From positions 124,001 to 188,000 of the forward strand of contig NZ_LMKW01000011.1 in NCBI RefSeq assembly GCF_001421745.1: a DNA stretch of 64,000 nt. Direction: 5' to 3'. Made by a program: the position numbers and the translations under genes. Source of the stretch: Sphingomonas sp. Leaf230. GTDB taxonomy: Bacteria; Pseudomonadota; Alphaproteobacteria; Sphingomonadales; Sphingomonadaceae. Under the pieces are notes generated by a model. That model ran no database searches and had not been told where the DNA came from. It worked only from the letters and a program-made list of their open reading frames with translations. Position 1 is the stretch's first letter; every line of letters begins with the position of its first letter. Below, piece by piece: positions 8,233 through 18,000 of this stretch.

Positions 8233-10542
8233 TCAGAACGCTCGCGAGATCGTCGCCATGACCGCCGCGCCGCTGCCGACATAATAAGCGGGCGGCGCGC
8301 CGGCGATGACCGTGCCGCCTCGGCCAATCGTGTCCTGCGCGTTGGTGCTGACCGACTGCACGCCGGCGAGGACGTGCGGATCGGTGACGTTGATCGCGTT
8401 GACGCGCAGGTCGGTCCGCTTGCCGTCGAGCCAGTCCGCCAGATGCATGCCGACCGACAGGTCGAGCGTCGCATAGCCCTTGATGCGCTCGTCGTTCATA
8501 AAGCTCGCATATTGCCGGCCGATATATTTCGACGCGACGCTGCCGAAGAACCGGCCGTCATCGTAGATCCCGCCTGCGCCGAACTGCACGGTCGGGCTGG
8601 ACACCGCATGCTTCCCCCTGGTCGGCAGGAAGTCCGCGCCGACCGGCAAGTCGTCGTCGATCCGCGCGCGCAGATATTCGCCGGAAAGATACAGGCTGAC
8701 CCCGGCGACCGGGCGGTAGTCGATCTCCGCATCGACGCCGTAGGAGGTCTGTCCGCCGGCGTTGATCGTCGCGTTGACCTGTGCGCCGCCCTGGTCGATC
8801 ACGGTGGCGAGCTGGCGGTTGCGGAATTTGTAGTGGAAGCCGGTCACCGAGGCGGAGAGCTGTTCGCCGACGAAGCGATAGCCGATCTCCTGCGACACCG
8901 AATATTCGTTCTTGAGCGCGTTCGTCCCCTGCACGACCACTTCGCCGCCATAATAGCTGTTGTAGAGCGTGAACTCGTTGGGCGTGCGGAAGTTGGTGGT
9001 GATGTTGGCGAACAGCTGCTGGCGATCGTCGAGCCGGTAGTGGATCGCGGCACGCGGCAAGGCGGCGAAACTGTCGTTGCGCACCTTGTTCTGCGGCCCG
9101 GGCAGGTAATTGCGCCCGTTGCGCAGCACGTTGACGCCCTTGAACCCGGCATCAATCGTCAGCCGCGGCGTCAGCGCGATGCTGTCGGCTAAGAAGAAGC
9201 CCTTTGTGACCGTCACGGTGCGCTGGTTCTCATAGGCGAGCAGGCGCCCGTCGGCGGTGCGGATCGCCTCCGCGCGATAGCCCCAGCGATCGAATGGCTG
9301 CCCATCGGTGTCGATCGAGGTGTACGACTGCGTGACGCGGTCGGTGCCGTAGTCGAACCAGAGTCCCGCCGTGAGCGTGTGTGTGCCAGCCTTCAAGGTC
9401 AGTTTGCTGACGTTGCCGGTCCGCATCTGGTCGCCGGTGTAATTGCCGAGCACGGTCGCGACGCCGTCGACCGCACCGGGCAGCGCGATCGGCTGCGCCA
9501 GTTCTTCGGTCCCGAGGAAATTCCCTTCGGTGGTCAGTTGCGTGCCGTAGGGCGAGTTGCCGTAACCGAACTGGAGGTATGTGGTGGTGTCGAGCGCGAG
9601 GCGGTCCGTCAGCACCAGATGCACCGGTGCGGAGGCATAGAGATTGCGGAACGGCGCGCGGTACAGGCGCCAGTAGTTGGTGTTCCCCGCGGTGTAGCGC
9701 TTGTCGTAGTTGAAGCCGCGACCTTGCGCGGTCCATTCGGCGAGTGTCGGGCTCGGGTAGCTCGACGAGTTCGCGTCGTTGTACGACAGCGCGAGGCTGG
9801 CGCGGTTGCCGGCGCCCCACTCGCCCAGGATCTTCGCGTCGATATGCTGGCGCGTGTCGAAACCGGCACCCCGCCAATTGTCCGCGCGGGTGTTCGAATA
9901 GGACAGGAACGCCTTCAGCCCAGTATTGCCGATCGTCCCGCTATCGATGCGGAAGAAGCCGCGCCGCGCCGCGTAGCTGCCGAGCGACAGATCGACGAGC
10001 GCGCCGGACCGTGCTTTCGGATCGTCGAGTGCGAGCGACAACAGCCCCCCTGCCCCTCCGAGCGTAGGTGAATCAATATCGACCGATCCTTGCGCCAGCG
10101 AGATACGCTTCAGATTCTCGGGATCCGCGAACTGCGACGGATAGGCATAATAATAGCCGATGTCGTTCTGCGGCGCGCCTTCCATCAGCACGCCGATCTC
10201 GTCCTGGCCAAGCCCCCGCAACGTCAGGCTCGAACTGGTCGACAGGCCGTACGGATCACTCGATGCGACGTTCGCGCCGGGCAGCAGCGTGACGAGCTGG
10301 AACGCGTTGAGCGTCGGCGCCTGCTTGACGATGAAGTCGGCGGAAATCGCACTCTGCGCGCGCGGGACCTTCTGGTCGGGCAACAAGCCGGCCGGGTCCT
10401 GCTTGCCGACCACGCGGATTTCGGCGGGTTCGACCGGCTCGGACGCTACCTGCGCGCTTGCACAGGACGCGGCAAGGCTCGCCGAGAGGGTCAGCACTAC
10501 CAGAAGAGCGGGGCGGCCACGCGCTATAAACGGGCGCGTCAC
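8233..10542 (-). CDS. TonB-dependent outer-membrane receptor, predicted thiamine receptor
   Basis: 769 residues. A signal peptide ends near residue 30 (ASCASAQ). The plug domain is visible at about 65-165 (VTLLPGANV, LTLRGLGQDEIGVLMEGAPQNDIGYY), followed by a 22-strand-type barrel ending in aromatic FSRAF-like residues (ATISRAF), the usual barrel C-terminus. The apparent start is GTG at 10542; no ATG gives a better signal peptide. A TPP riboswitch ends about 55 bases upstream and no other gene intervenes. This makes it a candidate outer-membrane thiamine or thiamine-phosphate receptor, as seen for other TPP-regulated TonB receptors. The stop is one base from the kinase start. Confidence 0.9.
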   Translation of the reverse strand: MTRPFIARGRPALLVVLTLSASLAASCASAQVASEPVEPAEIRVVGKQDPAGLLPDQKVPRAQSAISADFIVKQAPTLNAFQLVTLLPGANVASSDPYGLSTSSSLTLRGLGQDEIGVLMEGAPQNDIGYYYAYPSQFADPENLKRISLAQGSVDIDSPTLGGAGGLLSLALDDPKARSGALVDLSLGSYAARRGFFRIDSGTIGNTGLKAFLSYSNTRADNWRGAGFDTRQHIDAKILGEWGAGNRASLALSYNDANSSSYPSPTLAEWTAQGRGFNYDKRYTAGNTNYWRLYRAPFRNLYASAPVHLVLTDRLALDTTTYLQFGYGNSPYGTQLTTEGNFLGTEELAQPIALPGAVDGVATVLGNYTGDQMRTGNVSKLTLKAGTHTLTAGLWFDYGTDRVTQSYTSIDTDGQPFDRWGYRAEAIRTADGRLLAYENQRTVTVTKGFFLADSIALTPRLTIDAGFKGVNVLRNGRNYLPGPQNKVRNDSFAALPRAAIHYRLDDRQQLFANITTNFRTPNEFTLYNSYYGGEVVVQGTNALKNEYSVSQEIGYRFVGEQLSASVTGFHYKFRNRQLATVIDQGGAQVNATINAGGQTSYGVDAEIDYRPVAGVSLYLSGEYLRARIDDDLPVGADFLPTRGKHAVSSPTVQFGAGGIYDDGRFFGSVASKYIGRQYASFMNDERIKGYATLDLSVGMHLADWLDGKRTDLRVNAINVTDPHVLAGVQSVSTNAQDTIGRGGTVIAGAPPAYYVGSGAAVMATISRAF

Positions 10543-10597
10543 AACGAAAAACCAGCAATAAAAAACGTCACGTCCACTCCAATCGGAGGGACGACGG

Positions 10598-10703
10598 GCC
10601 AGCCGCAGACCCTCCCTACGCCGGTATAAGCCGGATCAGGTTCAGCGGGTCATGGGCTGTTGCCCACCTCTCAGCCGCACATCAGCGGCCCCCCGGGGAT
10701 GCG
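10598..10703 (-). ncRNA. TPP riboswitch (THI element)
   Basis: Reading the minus strand, the conserved core is plain. GGCTGAGA (10669-10676) is followed by a short variable hairpin arm, then ACCCGCTGAACCTGATCCGG (about 10631-10650), TTATACCGGCGTAGGGA and a G-rich closing strand. These are the pyrimidine-sensor and pyrophosphate-sensor parts of the thiamine pyrophosphate aptamer. It lies upstream of the minus-strand TonB-receptor/kinase/permease operon. TPP binding would lower expression. No clear U-tract terminator follows; the GC-rich stretch at 10570-10600 could form the expression platform. Ends are approximate because the P1 stem was not folded computationally. Confidence 0.93.
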
Positions 10704-11004
10704 TTTCGCTTAGGCGGTTGGGCGAGTGGTGGAAAGGGCTATCGCGTTGATCTGGCTGGAGTGCCGCACGCCGTGCGCTGGCGAACTGCATTCCAATCGC
10801 AAAGAACGGCGCGCAGCCGCCGGCCTACCCAGAAAACATGCTGTGAAAACAAGGTAGGCCGACCGCCTCGGCAGCTCGATCAACGAGCACCGTCCGGGCC
10901 GGCAAGGGAGCGCCAACGCCGCAACGGTATGACAAATACGTTGCAGCGCGGCATTTAGACTCATCGTGCCGTGAAATGTCCCGGCTAACGGCGGCGTCGG
11001 ACGG
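10704..11004. other. intergenic region, no gene supported
   Basis: About 300 bases between the riboswitch and the minus-strand gene at 11005. It must hold the promoter for the riboswitch transcript. A long open frame runs through it on the minus strand, but it has no ribosome site and its composition does not look coding. I see no tRNA or small RNA signature. Confidence 0.5.
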
Positions 11005-11340
11005 TTAGGCGCGACCCTCGCGACGCTTGATCTCGCCCAGCAGCGCCTCGGCCACCGGGTGGCCGACCTCGCCACCCGACTGTTCGTATGCGCCGGCAAG
11101 CTCCGCGTCCGTCGCGCCCTGCAACAGCGCGTTCACCTCGGCGTTGAAGTCGTCGACCTCGCCCGCCGCGGCATCGGCGGCGTCCTCGCTCGTCACGGCC
11201 GGGTCCGCTCCGGCAGCCGGGGCGTGTGCCATCACGGCATCCTGCTTGAAGACGTCGAAGGCTTCGGCGGCCTCGTTGCGCTCCTCGATCGCGATTTCGA
11301 GGCGGGTGAACAGATCGAGCTGCGGTGCGGTGTTTTCCAT
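11005..11340 (-). CDS. small acidic hypothetical protein
   Basis: 111 residues with an ATG start. The protein is acidic and Ala/Glu/Asp-rich, predicted mostly helical, with no signal peptide or membrane segment. The N-terminus MENTAPQLDLFTRLEIAIEE and the helical middle (AEVNALLQGATDAELAGAYE) look like a small soluble protein, but I do not recognise a family. It stands alone between the riboswitch region and a divergent acetyltransferase gene. Codon use is like that of its neighbours, which supports it being a real gene. Confidence 0.65.
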   Translation of the reverse strand: MENTAPQLDLFTRLEIAIEERNEAAEAFDVFKQDAVMAHAPAAGADPAVTSEDAADAAAGEVDDFNAEVNALLQGATDAELAGAYEQSGGEVGHPVAEALLGEIKRREGRA

Positions 11341-11525
11341 TCCGCCAGCTTATCCGCGCGAACACGGTCCAGGCAACTCGTTCGCGCACGGCCGCTACCC
11401 GCAGCGAGAACGTACCAGGAATCTCTATAATCTAAAGCAACTCGTGAGACTTCCAGCCGGAACGTCCGTTCTGCCCTTCAAGCCGCCGACCTGGACCCAG
11501 CGATCGGTGGCAGCAGGGAGAGACC

Positions 11526-11927
11526 ATGACCGCGATCCGAGCCGCCGAACCCTATGACCTGTCCCGGTTGATGGCGTTCGATTCCTTCCCCGGAGACCGG
11601 ATCGCAGAGATCGTTGAGCGCCGCATGCTTGTAGCTGAAGTGGACGGCGTCATCGCAGGCTATATCGCGTGGCAGACCGGTGGATGCATCGGCATGGACT
11701 ATGTGAACAAACTGGTGGTCGATCCCGACTATCGTCGCCACGGGATCGCCCAATCGTTGATAGCCGAGCTTAATTCGATCCTGAACGGGCGGGTTTTCAT
11801 CTCGACCGGTGCCGACAACAGCGCAGCAATCGGACTTTTGAGGCTTACCAACTGGCAACCGGCAGGGCAGATCGTCGGCTTACGTCCGGCAGACGAACCA
11901 GAAATCTTTTACTACCGCGATTTATGA
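11526..11927 (+). CDS. GNAT-family N-acetyltransferase
   Basis: 133 residues, the length of a single GNAT domain. Motif A, the acetyl-CoA pyrophosphate loop, is DYRRHGIAQSLI near 75-87, preceded by the beta-4 strand VNKLVVDP. The C-terminus has GLLRLTNWQPAGQIVG, the usual motif B region. ATG 11526 has AGGGAGA at good spacing. The acceptor substrate cannot be told; the protein resembles small stand-alone acetyltransferases of the RimI/YhbS kind. It is followed by a small hairpin with a T-run. Confidence 0.85.
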   Translation: MTAIRAAEPYDLSRLMAFDSFPGDRIAEIVERRMLVAEVDGVIAGYIAWQTGGCIGMDYVNKLVVDPDYRRHGIAQSLIAELNSILNGRVFISTGADNSAAIGLLRLTNWQPAGQIVGLRPADEPEIFYYRDL

Positions 11928-11949
11928 TTCGAAAATTCGGCCGCCGCGT

Positions 11950-11969
11950 AAGGTAGCGATACCTTTTTT
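11950..11969 (+). terminator. short rho-independent terminator after the acetyltransferase gene
   Basis: AAGGTA / TACCTT stem (11950-11955 and 11960-11965) with a GCGA tetraloop, running into TTTTT. The stem is only six base pairs but the GNRA-type loop and T-run are right. It sits 22 bases past the stop codon, in an AT-richer stretch than its surroundings. Confidence 0.55.
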
Positions 11970-12056
11970 GGAATTAATGGGCCGAAGTGGTATTTTTGCG
12001 GGACTAGTAGAAGAGACGACTTCTGTAGCCAGACGTTTCGGTCGGTATATTCGGAT

Positions 12057-12209
12057 ATGCCACAACGGATGCTAAATCCCGATCAACGGCTTCGCGAGCA
12101 TCTTGAGGATGCCTTGGTGGAGGCGGATGCGCTTGGCCAGACTGTCGTCGCCGCGCTGATCTCCGAGGCGCTCGATGCAATGCATACTCACGACCTTAAG
12201 GGATCGTAG
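12057..12209 (+). CDS. 50-residue small helical protein
   Basis: A short frame ATG 12057 to TAG 12207-12209. The product is charged and helical: MPQRMLNPDQRLREHLEDAL, then VEADALGQTVVAALISEALD and a short tail. The pattern (basic start, amphipathic helix, two-helix hairpin spacing) is like small proteins common upstream of other genes in sphingomonads, though I cannot name a family. It ends 25 bases before the photolyase start and may be read with it. No strong ribosome site is visible, so confidence is moderate. Confidence 0.55.
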   Translation: MPQRMLNPDQRLREHLEDALVEADALGQTVVAALISEALDAMHTHDLKGS

Positions 12210-12234
12210 AACGAAGCCTGTGTGTTGGGCGACA

Positions 12235-13737
12235 ATGATACCGCAATTTCCGCAAGCCTCGAACGTCCCGCCGCTACAATCCTGGTCGGAGGCGCCTCGC
12301 GTTCGCCGGATGAACGCAGCCGAAGTCCGACCAAGCGGACGCTACGTTCTCTGCTGGCTGCAACAGGCGTTGCGGGCGCGGGACAATCCGGTAATCGACG
12401 CGGCGATCCGTCTCGGCAACGATCTCGGCCTGCCGGTCCTCGTCTATCACGGGCTGCGCGAGGACTACCCCTACGCGTCCGATCGCCTTCACCGCTTCAT
12501 TCTCAGCGCAAGCCGCGATCTGGCGCGCGACTGCCGGCAGCGCCGCCTTGCCTGCGTCCAGCATGTCGACAGCGCCGACGCACGCGAGAAGGGTCTGGTC
12601 TACCGTCTGGCCGCCGACAGCGCCGCGGTGTTCGTCGAGGACCAGCCGACTTTCGTCGCGCGCTGGCAATCGGACCGTGTCGCCGCCCGTACCGAAGTCG
12701 CGATGTTCGCGGTCAATGCCGCATGCTTGGTACCCCCCGCGCTGCTCGGCGACGGCATCGGCTCGACCACCGCGTTCCGGCGCAAGCACGAGGCAGTGCG
12801 TGCGGATTGGCTGGCGACCGACGACCTTCAGGCGGGCGTTGCCGCGTATGACGGCCCCCTGCCCTTCACATCGGATCGACTTGAGTCATGCAGCGATGAC
12901 GACCTTGACCGTCTGGTCGAAAGCGCGGCGATCGATCATTCGCTTGCGCTCAGTCCGGACTTCCCGGCCGGTCGCGAGGGCGCGCTAAGCAAGCTCGAAC
13001 GGCTGATGGACATTGTGCTGCCGACCTATGCGACGACCCGCAACGATGCGACCAAGCCGGTCGGTGCTAGCATGCTCTCGCCCTATCTGCATTTCGGCGT
13101 GATCGGCCCGCGCGAAGTCATGGCCACCGTCGAAGCCGCCGATGCGCCCGCCGCCGCCAAGACCAAATTCGCCGACGAACTGCTGACATGGCGCGAGTGG
13201 TTCCACTACCAGGCTCGCGCGCTTCCCTCGCCCGAGCGCTACGACCGCGTCTCGGAATGGGCCCGCGAAACGCTGGCCGCTCACGCTTCTGACCCGCGTC
13301 CGGAAGTGGAAACGCTCGCCGACCTGCTCAACGGAACCACCCGCGACGAGACCTGGAACGCCTGCCAGCGCCAGTTCTTGGTCGACGGCTGGATGCACAA
13401 CAACCTGCGCATGTACTGGGCGAAACGGATCATCGCCTTGACCCCCGATCCGGAGACGGCGTGGGCGACCGCCTGTTACCTGAACGACCGGCTCAGTCTC
13501 GACGGGCGCGATCCGTCGACCTACGGCAACATCGCGGCGTCGTTCGGCGCAGGATCGCCCGGTCGCGACGGGCCGCCGATTTACGGCAAGGTGCCGACGC
13601 GGTCGGATGGCTCGACCCGGCACCGCGACGGTGGCCCAGAGTGGCTTCACGCCGCCGCAACGCGTACCGCGCCCGAACCTACGCTGCCATCGGGCCTGCC
13701 GTCCGCACTTTACCTTACGGGCGAACTGCCCATCTAA
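12235..13737 (+). CDS. phr: class II deoxyribodipyrimidine photolyase
   Basis: About 500 residues. The N-terminal alpha/beta domain starts at GRYVLCWLQQALRARDNP, the typical class II opening (RYVLYWMQ...DNPAL in relatives). The C-terminal FAD-binding part has LSPYLHFGVI, then ELLTWREWFHYQ, and the class II signature WMHNNLRMYWAKRI and YLNDRLSLDGRDPSTYGNI. These enzymes use light and reduced FAD to split cyclobutane pyrimidine dimers. Start chosen: ATG 12235; a later ATG at 12310 is possible and would trim 25 unconserved residues. It is not in an obvious operon with known repair genes. The C-terminal 30 residues look family-typical. Confidence 0.9.
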   Translation: MIPQFPQASNVPPLQSWSEAPRVRRMNAAEVRPSGRYVLCWLQQALRARDNPVIDAAIRLGNDLGLPVLVYHGLREDYPYASDRLHRFILSASRDLARDCRQRRLACVQHVDSADAREKGLVYRLAADSAAVFVEDQPTFVARWQSDRVAARTEVAMFAVNAACLVPPALLGDGIGSTTAFRRKHEAVRADWLATDDLQAGVAAYDGPLPFTSDRLESCSDDDLDRLVESAAIDHSLALSPDFPAGREGALSKLERLMDIVLPTYATTRNDATKPVGASMLSPYLHFGVIGPREVMATVEAADAPAAAKTKFADELLTWREWFHYQARALPSPERYDRVSEWARETLAAHASDPRPEVETLADLLNGTTRDETWNACQRQFLVDGWMHNNLRMYWAKRIIALTPDPETAWATACYLNDRLSLDGRDPSTYGNIAASFGAGSPGRDGPPIYGKVPTRSDGSTRHRDGGPEWLHAAATRTAPEPTLPSGLPSALYLTGELPI

Positions 13738-13833
13738 CCCGAGCGCGCGTCGCCGCCCGCTAACAACGCTCGACCCATTCACCTGCAAGCATGGCGCGCC
13801 CGTCAGGCGCGGCGCCGTACACCGGAATTGACC

Positions 13834-15039
13834 ATGACATCGACCGCGCAAGACCGCCCGGAACCTCGTACGACGGGCTATGTCCTGACCAGCAGCGTGA
13901 CGTTCGCGATGGCGGCCGCTGCCGGCGTCGCGGTCGCCAACATCTATTATAATCAACCGATGCTGGGCGTGATCGAGAAAGACCTGCCGGGCAAGCTGTC
14001 CACGCTGATCCCCACCGCCACACAGCTCGGCTATGCCGCCGGCCTGTTCTTCCTCGTACCGCTTGGCGACCTGATCGAGCGCAAGCGCCTGATCGTGATC
14101 CAGTTCGCCGTCCTCGCCGCCTCGCTGGTCGCCGCCGCAGTCGCGCCCACCGCTGGGCTCGTCGTGGCTGCATCGCTGCTGGTCGGTATCGCCTCCACGG
14201 TCGCGCAGCAGATCGTCCCGCTGGCCGCCAACCTCGCCGCGCCGGACCGACGCGGGGCAACCGTCGGCACGGTCATGTCGGGCCTGTTGTGCGGCATATT
14301 GCTGAGCCGAACACTCGCCGGCTTCGTCGCCACGCATGCCGGCTGGCGCGAGATGTTCTGGCTCGGCGTGCCGATGGCGCTCGCCGTCGGCCTCTGGATG
14401 GCGATCAAGTTGCCCCGCAGCCAGCCAGCCGCCACACTGTCCTATGGCGGCCTCCTCCGCTCGCTCGTCGGGCTGTGGCGCGAGTTCGGCGCATTGCGAC
14501 TGGCGACCGTCACCCAGTCGCTGATCTTCGCCGCATTCACCGCGTTCTGGACGATCCTCGCGCTCAGACTTCAAGAGCCGCGCTATGCGCTGGGCGCCGA
14601 CGTCGCGGGCCTGTTCGGCATCGTCGGCGCAGTCGGCATCTTCGCCGCACCGATCGCCGGACGGTACGCAGATCGAAAGGGCCCGCACACGGTGATCGCG
14701 CTCGGCGCAGCGCTGACGCTGGTGTCGTGGATCCTGTTCGGCGTGTGGACGTCGATCGTGGGCATGGTCGTCGGCGTCATCGTGCTCGATTTCGCGGTCC
14801 AGAGCGCGCTCGTCTCCAACCAGCACATCGTCTACGCGCTGCGCCCGGAGGCCCGGGCACGGCTCAACACGATCTTCATGGGCGGGATGTTCCTGGGCGG
14901 CGCGGTCGGGTCCGCTGCCGCGACGCAGGCCTGGGCCGCGGCCGGCTGGTCCGGCGTGGCCATGCTCGGCATCGTGCTGACCGCGCTGGCGACGCTGATC
15001 CAGACGGTCAGCCTGGTTCGGCGCAAGCGGGCGATCTGA
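13834..15039 (+). CDS. major facilitator superfamily transporter
   Basis: 401 residues with about 12 membrane helices. The loop 2-3 motif appears as [12 protein letters not shown], the MFS motif A form, and again in the second half as [12 protein letters not shown]. Characteristic of a group of 12-TM drug or metabolite efflux proteins is the late [20 protein letters not shown] followed by [11 protein letters not shown]. The substrate is not predictable. Start ATG 13834 is preferred to a TTG two codons upstream. It converges on the large minus-strand gene at 15057, with only 17 bases between stops. Confidence 0.88.
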   Translation: MTSTAQDRPEPRTTGYVLTSSVTFAMAAAAGVAVANIYYNQPMLGVIEKDLPGKLSTLIPTATQLGYAAGLFFLVPLGDLIERKRLIVIQFAVLAASLVAAAVAPTAGLVVAASLLVGIASTVAQQIVPLAANLAAPDRRGATVGTVMSGLLCGILLSRTLAGFVATHAGWREMFWLGVPMALAVGLWMAIKLPRSQPAATLSYGGLLRSLVGLWREFGALRLATVTQSLIFAAFTAFWTILALRLQEPRYALGADVAGLFGIVGAVGIFAAPIAGRYADRKGPHTVIALGAALTLVSWILFGVWTSIVGMVVGVIVLDFAVQSALVSNQHIVYALRPEARARLNTIFMGGMFLGGAVGSAAATQAWAAAGWSGVAMLGIVLTALATLIQTVSLVRRKRAI

Positions 15040-15056
15040 CCGACCGCCCGGCGCGC

Positions 15057-18000
15057 TTACAGTCCGATAGAGTAGAGTGCGTGGTGCGCCAGGATGAACA
15101 GCGTACGACGATCGGCGCCACCGATGACGAGTTGCAGCGGACGTTCCGGTACGTCGATACGGCGTAACAGCGTGCCGTCCGGCCGGTAGACGAACACCTG
15201 TCCATTGGCGACGTACAGGTTGCCGGCCGCGTCGCGCGCCGCGCTCTCACCGCCGCGCGGTGCGACGACCTTGAGGTCCGTCACCCGGCCATTGTCGCCA
15301 ACCAGGCCGCTGTACGTGCGGTTCTCCGATCCGTTGGTCAGCACCACCCGCTCGCCGGGGGGCGCCGTGACGAACCCGTAAGAGTCGAGCGTATCGGACC
15401 AGCGCCAACCCTGATGATCGTCAGGCCCCTGGTTCCACACGCGGAACGCCGGGAGCACCAGCGAACCGTCGGGCGAGACATATTCCTGCGCCTTCGCCTC
15501 GCCCATCTTGCTCGTGAAGAAATCGGCGAGCGGTGGATATTGGTACGTCGTCGGATCGATCCGGTCGGCGAATTCTCCATTCGCCCAGACGTTGACGGGC
15601 AGCACCGTCGCCGCACCGCGTCGCGCCTTGGCTGGGGTCGGCGCAATGACCTTGACGTCGGAGGGCTTGGTCGGGTCGATGCTGTAGACGGTCCCGTCTC
15701 GCCCGGCCGATGACAGCACCAGCAGATCGCCGGACTTGTCGACCGCGAGGTTCACCGCGTCGAGCGGCGCTTCCGCGACTATCGACAGGCCTTCGGTCTT
15801 CGACCAGCCATGGATCCGCTGGAAGCGGCGATCGATGAAGTACAGCTTGCCCTGCGCATCGACCGCGCCACCGGCGATCGAATAGAAACCGTCGGCGAGT
15901 TTCTCGACGCCAGGCGTTGCGGGTATCGGGATTTGGACCGCCGTTGCAGGTGCGGCCGGCACGTCGAGCTTGGCGAACTCGAGTTCGCGCACTTCCTGCC
16001 CGCGCGTCATGTCCTTGATCGCGTTCTCGAACGGGAACTTGCTCGCGCGCAGATATGTGCCGCAGCCCTTCGCATCGCAGCTCGCAAACCCGCTTTCGGC
16101 GTTCACATGGACATTGCGGAAACGGATATCGCCGGAATTGTAGAGCTTTACCGCGGCGTCCATCGGCTTGATCGACCGCGTGACGCGGTAGCTGTGATAA
16201 TTGGCGAACAGGATGTTGCGCGAATTGCGGATTTCCGTAGAAATCGCATCGACGCCGTCGCGCACCTCCTGCTCGGTCTGCGGCGCGAGGAATTCCCAGT
16301 TCTCGACGTTGTCGAGTACGATTTCCGCGCGATAATGATGCTCGGCCGAGAGTTCGTAGACGTGGCCGGGGGTCTTGGTGTTCGAGACGTGGAATCCAGC
16401 CGATGCCAGCGTGTTCGGCGACCAGATCGCCGCGAACGTGCCGCCGCCGCCGTCGGTCACCCAGATGCTCGGATGCTGGCCATCGAAGCGCGCACGCGGA
16501 TCGCCGAATCCGATCGGGCTGCCCTTGGTCAGCACGGTGCCGCCGCCGCCCTGGATCTTGACGTCATTGATCATCGACGCCTCGCCCGCCCTCCAGAGAA
16601 GCGCGGTCGCACGCGGGTTCACGCCGCCGGTCCATAAGCCCAGGCCGGAGACGATAGCGTTGCCGCCTTTCGCGCTCTCCAGCAGAGCCTTCGGGCCACC
16701 GACGCCCATATAGGCCGGCGTCTCGTCGGGGAGATAGAGATGCGTGAGGCTCGGGTGTAGCGAGATCAGCACGCTGTCGGGCCGCAGCTTCAGCGTGTCG
16801 GTGACGCGGTAGCGACCGACCGGAAGATACAGCACACGGTGGGTGTCGATCGCGCGCTGCAAGGCTGCGGTATCGTCGGTGGTATCGTCACCTTTGACGC
16901 CCAAATCATGCACGTTCGCCCATTCGCGCACGGCCGGCATGGCCCGGATCGCCGGCGCGCGTCGGGCAGGAAGGCGTGCGAGCGGCGCGATCGAGACGTC
17001 GGTCGCATATTCGCCGATCGTGCCGAGGCCCGCGAGCTTCAGACCGTAGGAAAAGTCGGCGACTCGGTAGGTCGGCCCCGCCGCCGCGACGGTCTTGCCG
17101 CTGTCACGGAAGCGCGCAAAGGTCGGCGTGTTGCTCGCGACCGCATTGTCGAAGCCGATCTGCGTGAAGACGCTGTTCTCGGCGGAAACGACGATGCCCG
17201 CCTGCGACACGTTCTCGAACCGGACGTCCTTGCCCCAGAACGAATCCGAATAACCGCGGTCGATCTCGATTCCAACCGGCGTATCCCGGATCGCGACGTT
17301 GACCAGCGTCAGGTCGACCTCATGCTCGCGGATCGCGGCGTCGCGCTGCCCCTGGAACTCCGAATCGAGCAATGTGAACTGCCACGCGGGCGACGTCTTC
17401 TCCGACATGATGCCGTAGCGACCGCCGTAGAAGCGCAGATTCTCGAACTCGTTGCCCGCCTGATAGACGCCGGCGAGACCCGATCCGATATGGAAGTCGA
17501 CGTGCCGAAGATAGCCGTGCTGTGCGACTCGGAAGCGCACCGCGACCGCACCGGCATTGCCGTCGCCGATCCGGAAATCGACGTTGGACAGCGTGGAATA
17601 GAAGGTGCTCGATGTCGCGTCGAAGATCGCCGGATCGAATGGCACGCTGGTACGCGGCGGTACGGGTGCCTTGCCGACGCGGTACTGGTCCTCGCCGGTG
17701 AAGCTGACCATCGCCGCCACCCCGGACCCGAAACCTGCACTGTTGTCGGCGAGTACGATCTCGGGGCGAGTCGCGCCGACGCCGAAGACACGGACGGCGG
17801 ACCGGATGAAGATCGTGCGGGTGATCCGGTAGCGTCCCGACGGCAGGAACACGACGCCGCCATGACCACCAGCCGCCGCCGCGTCAATCGCCTGCTGGAT
17901 CGCCACGCTGTCGTCCACGCGGCCGTCGCCGACGCCCTTGACGGTGATCGCGCGCGGATCATTGGGTTGGCTGAGATAGACCGAGACCGACCGGGTCGGC

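Noticed and set aside
10710..11099. 129-codon minus-strand frame next to the riboswitch
   Set aside because: No ribosome site, non-coding-like composition and overlap with the 111-aa gene at 11005. The region is better explained as promoter and leader.
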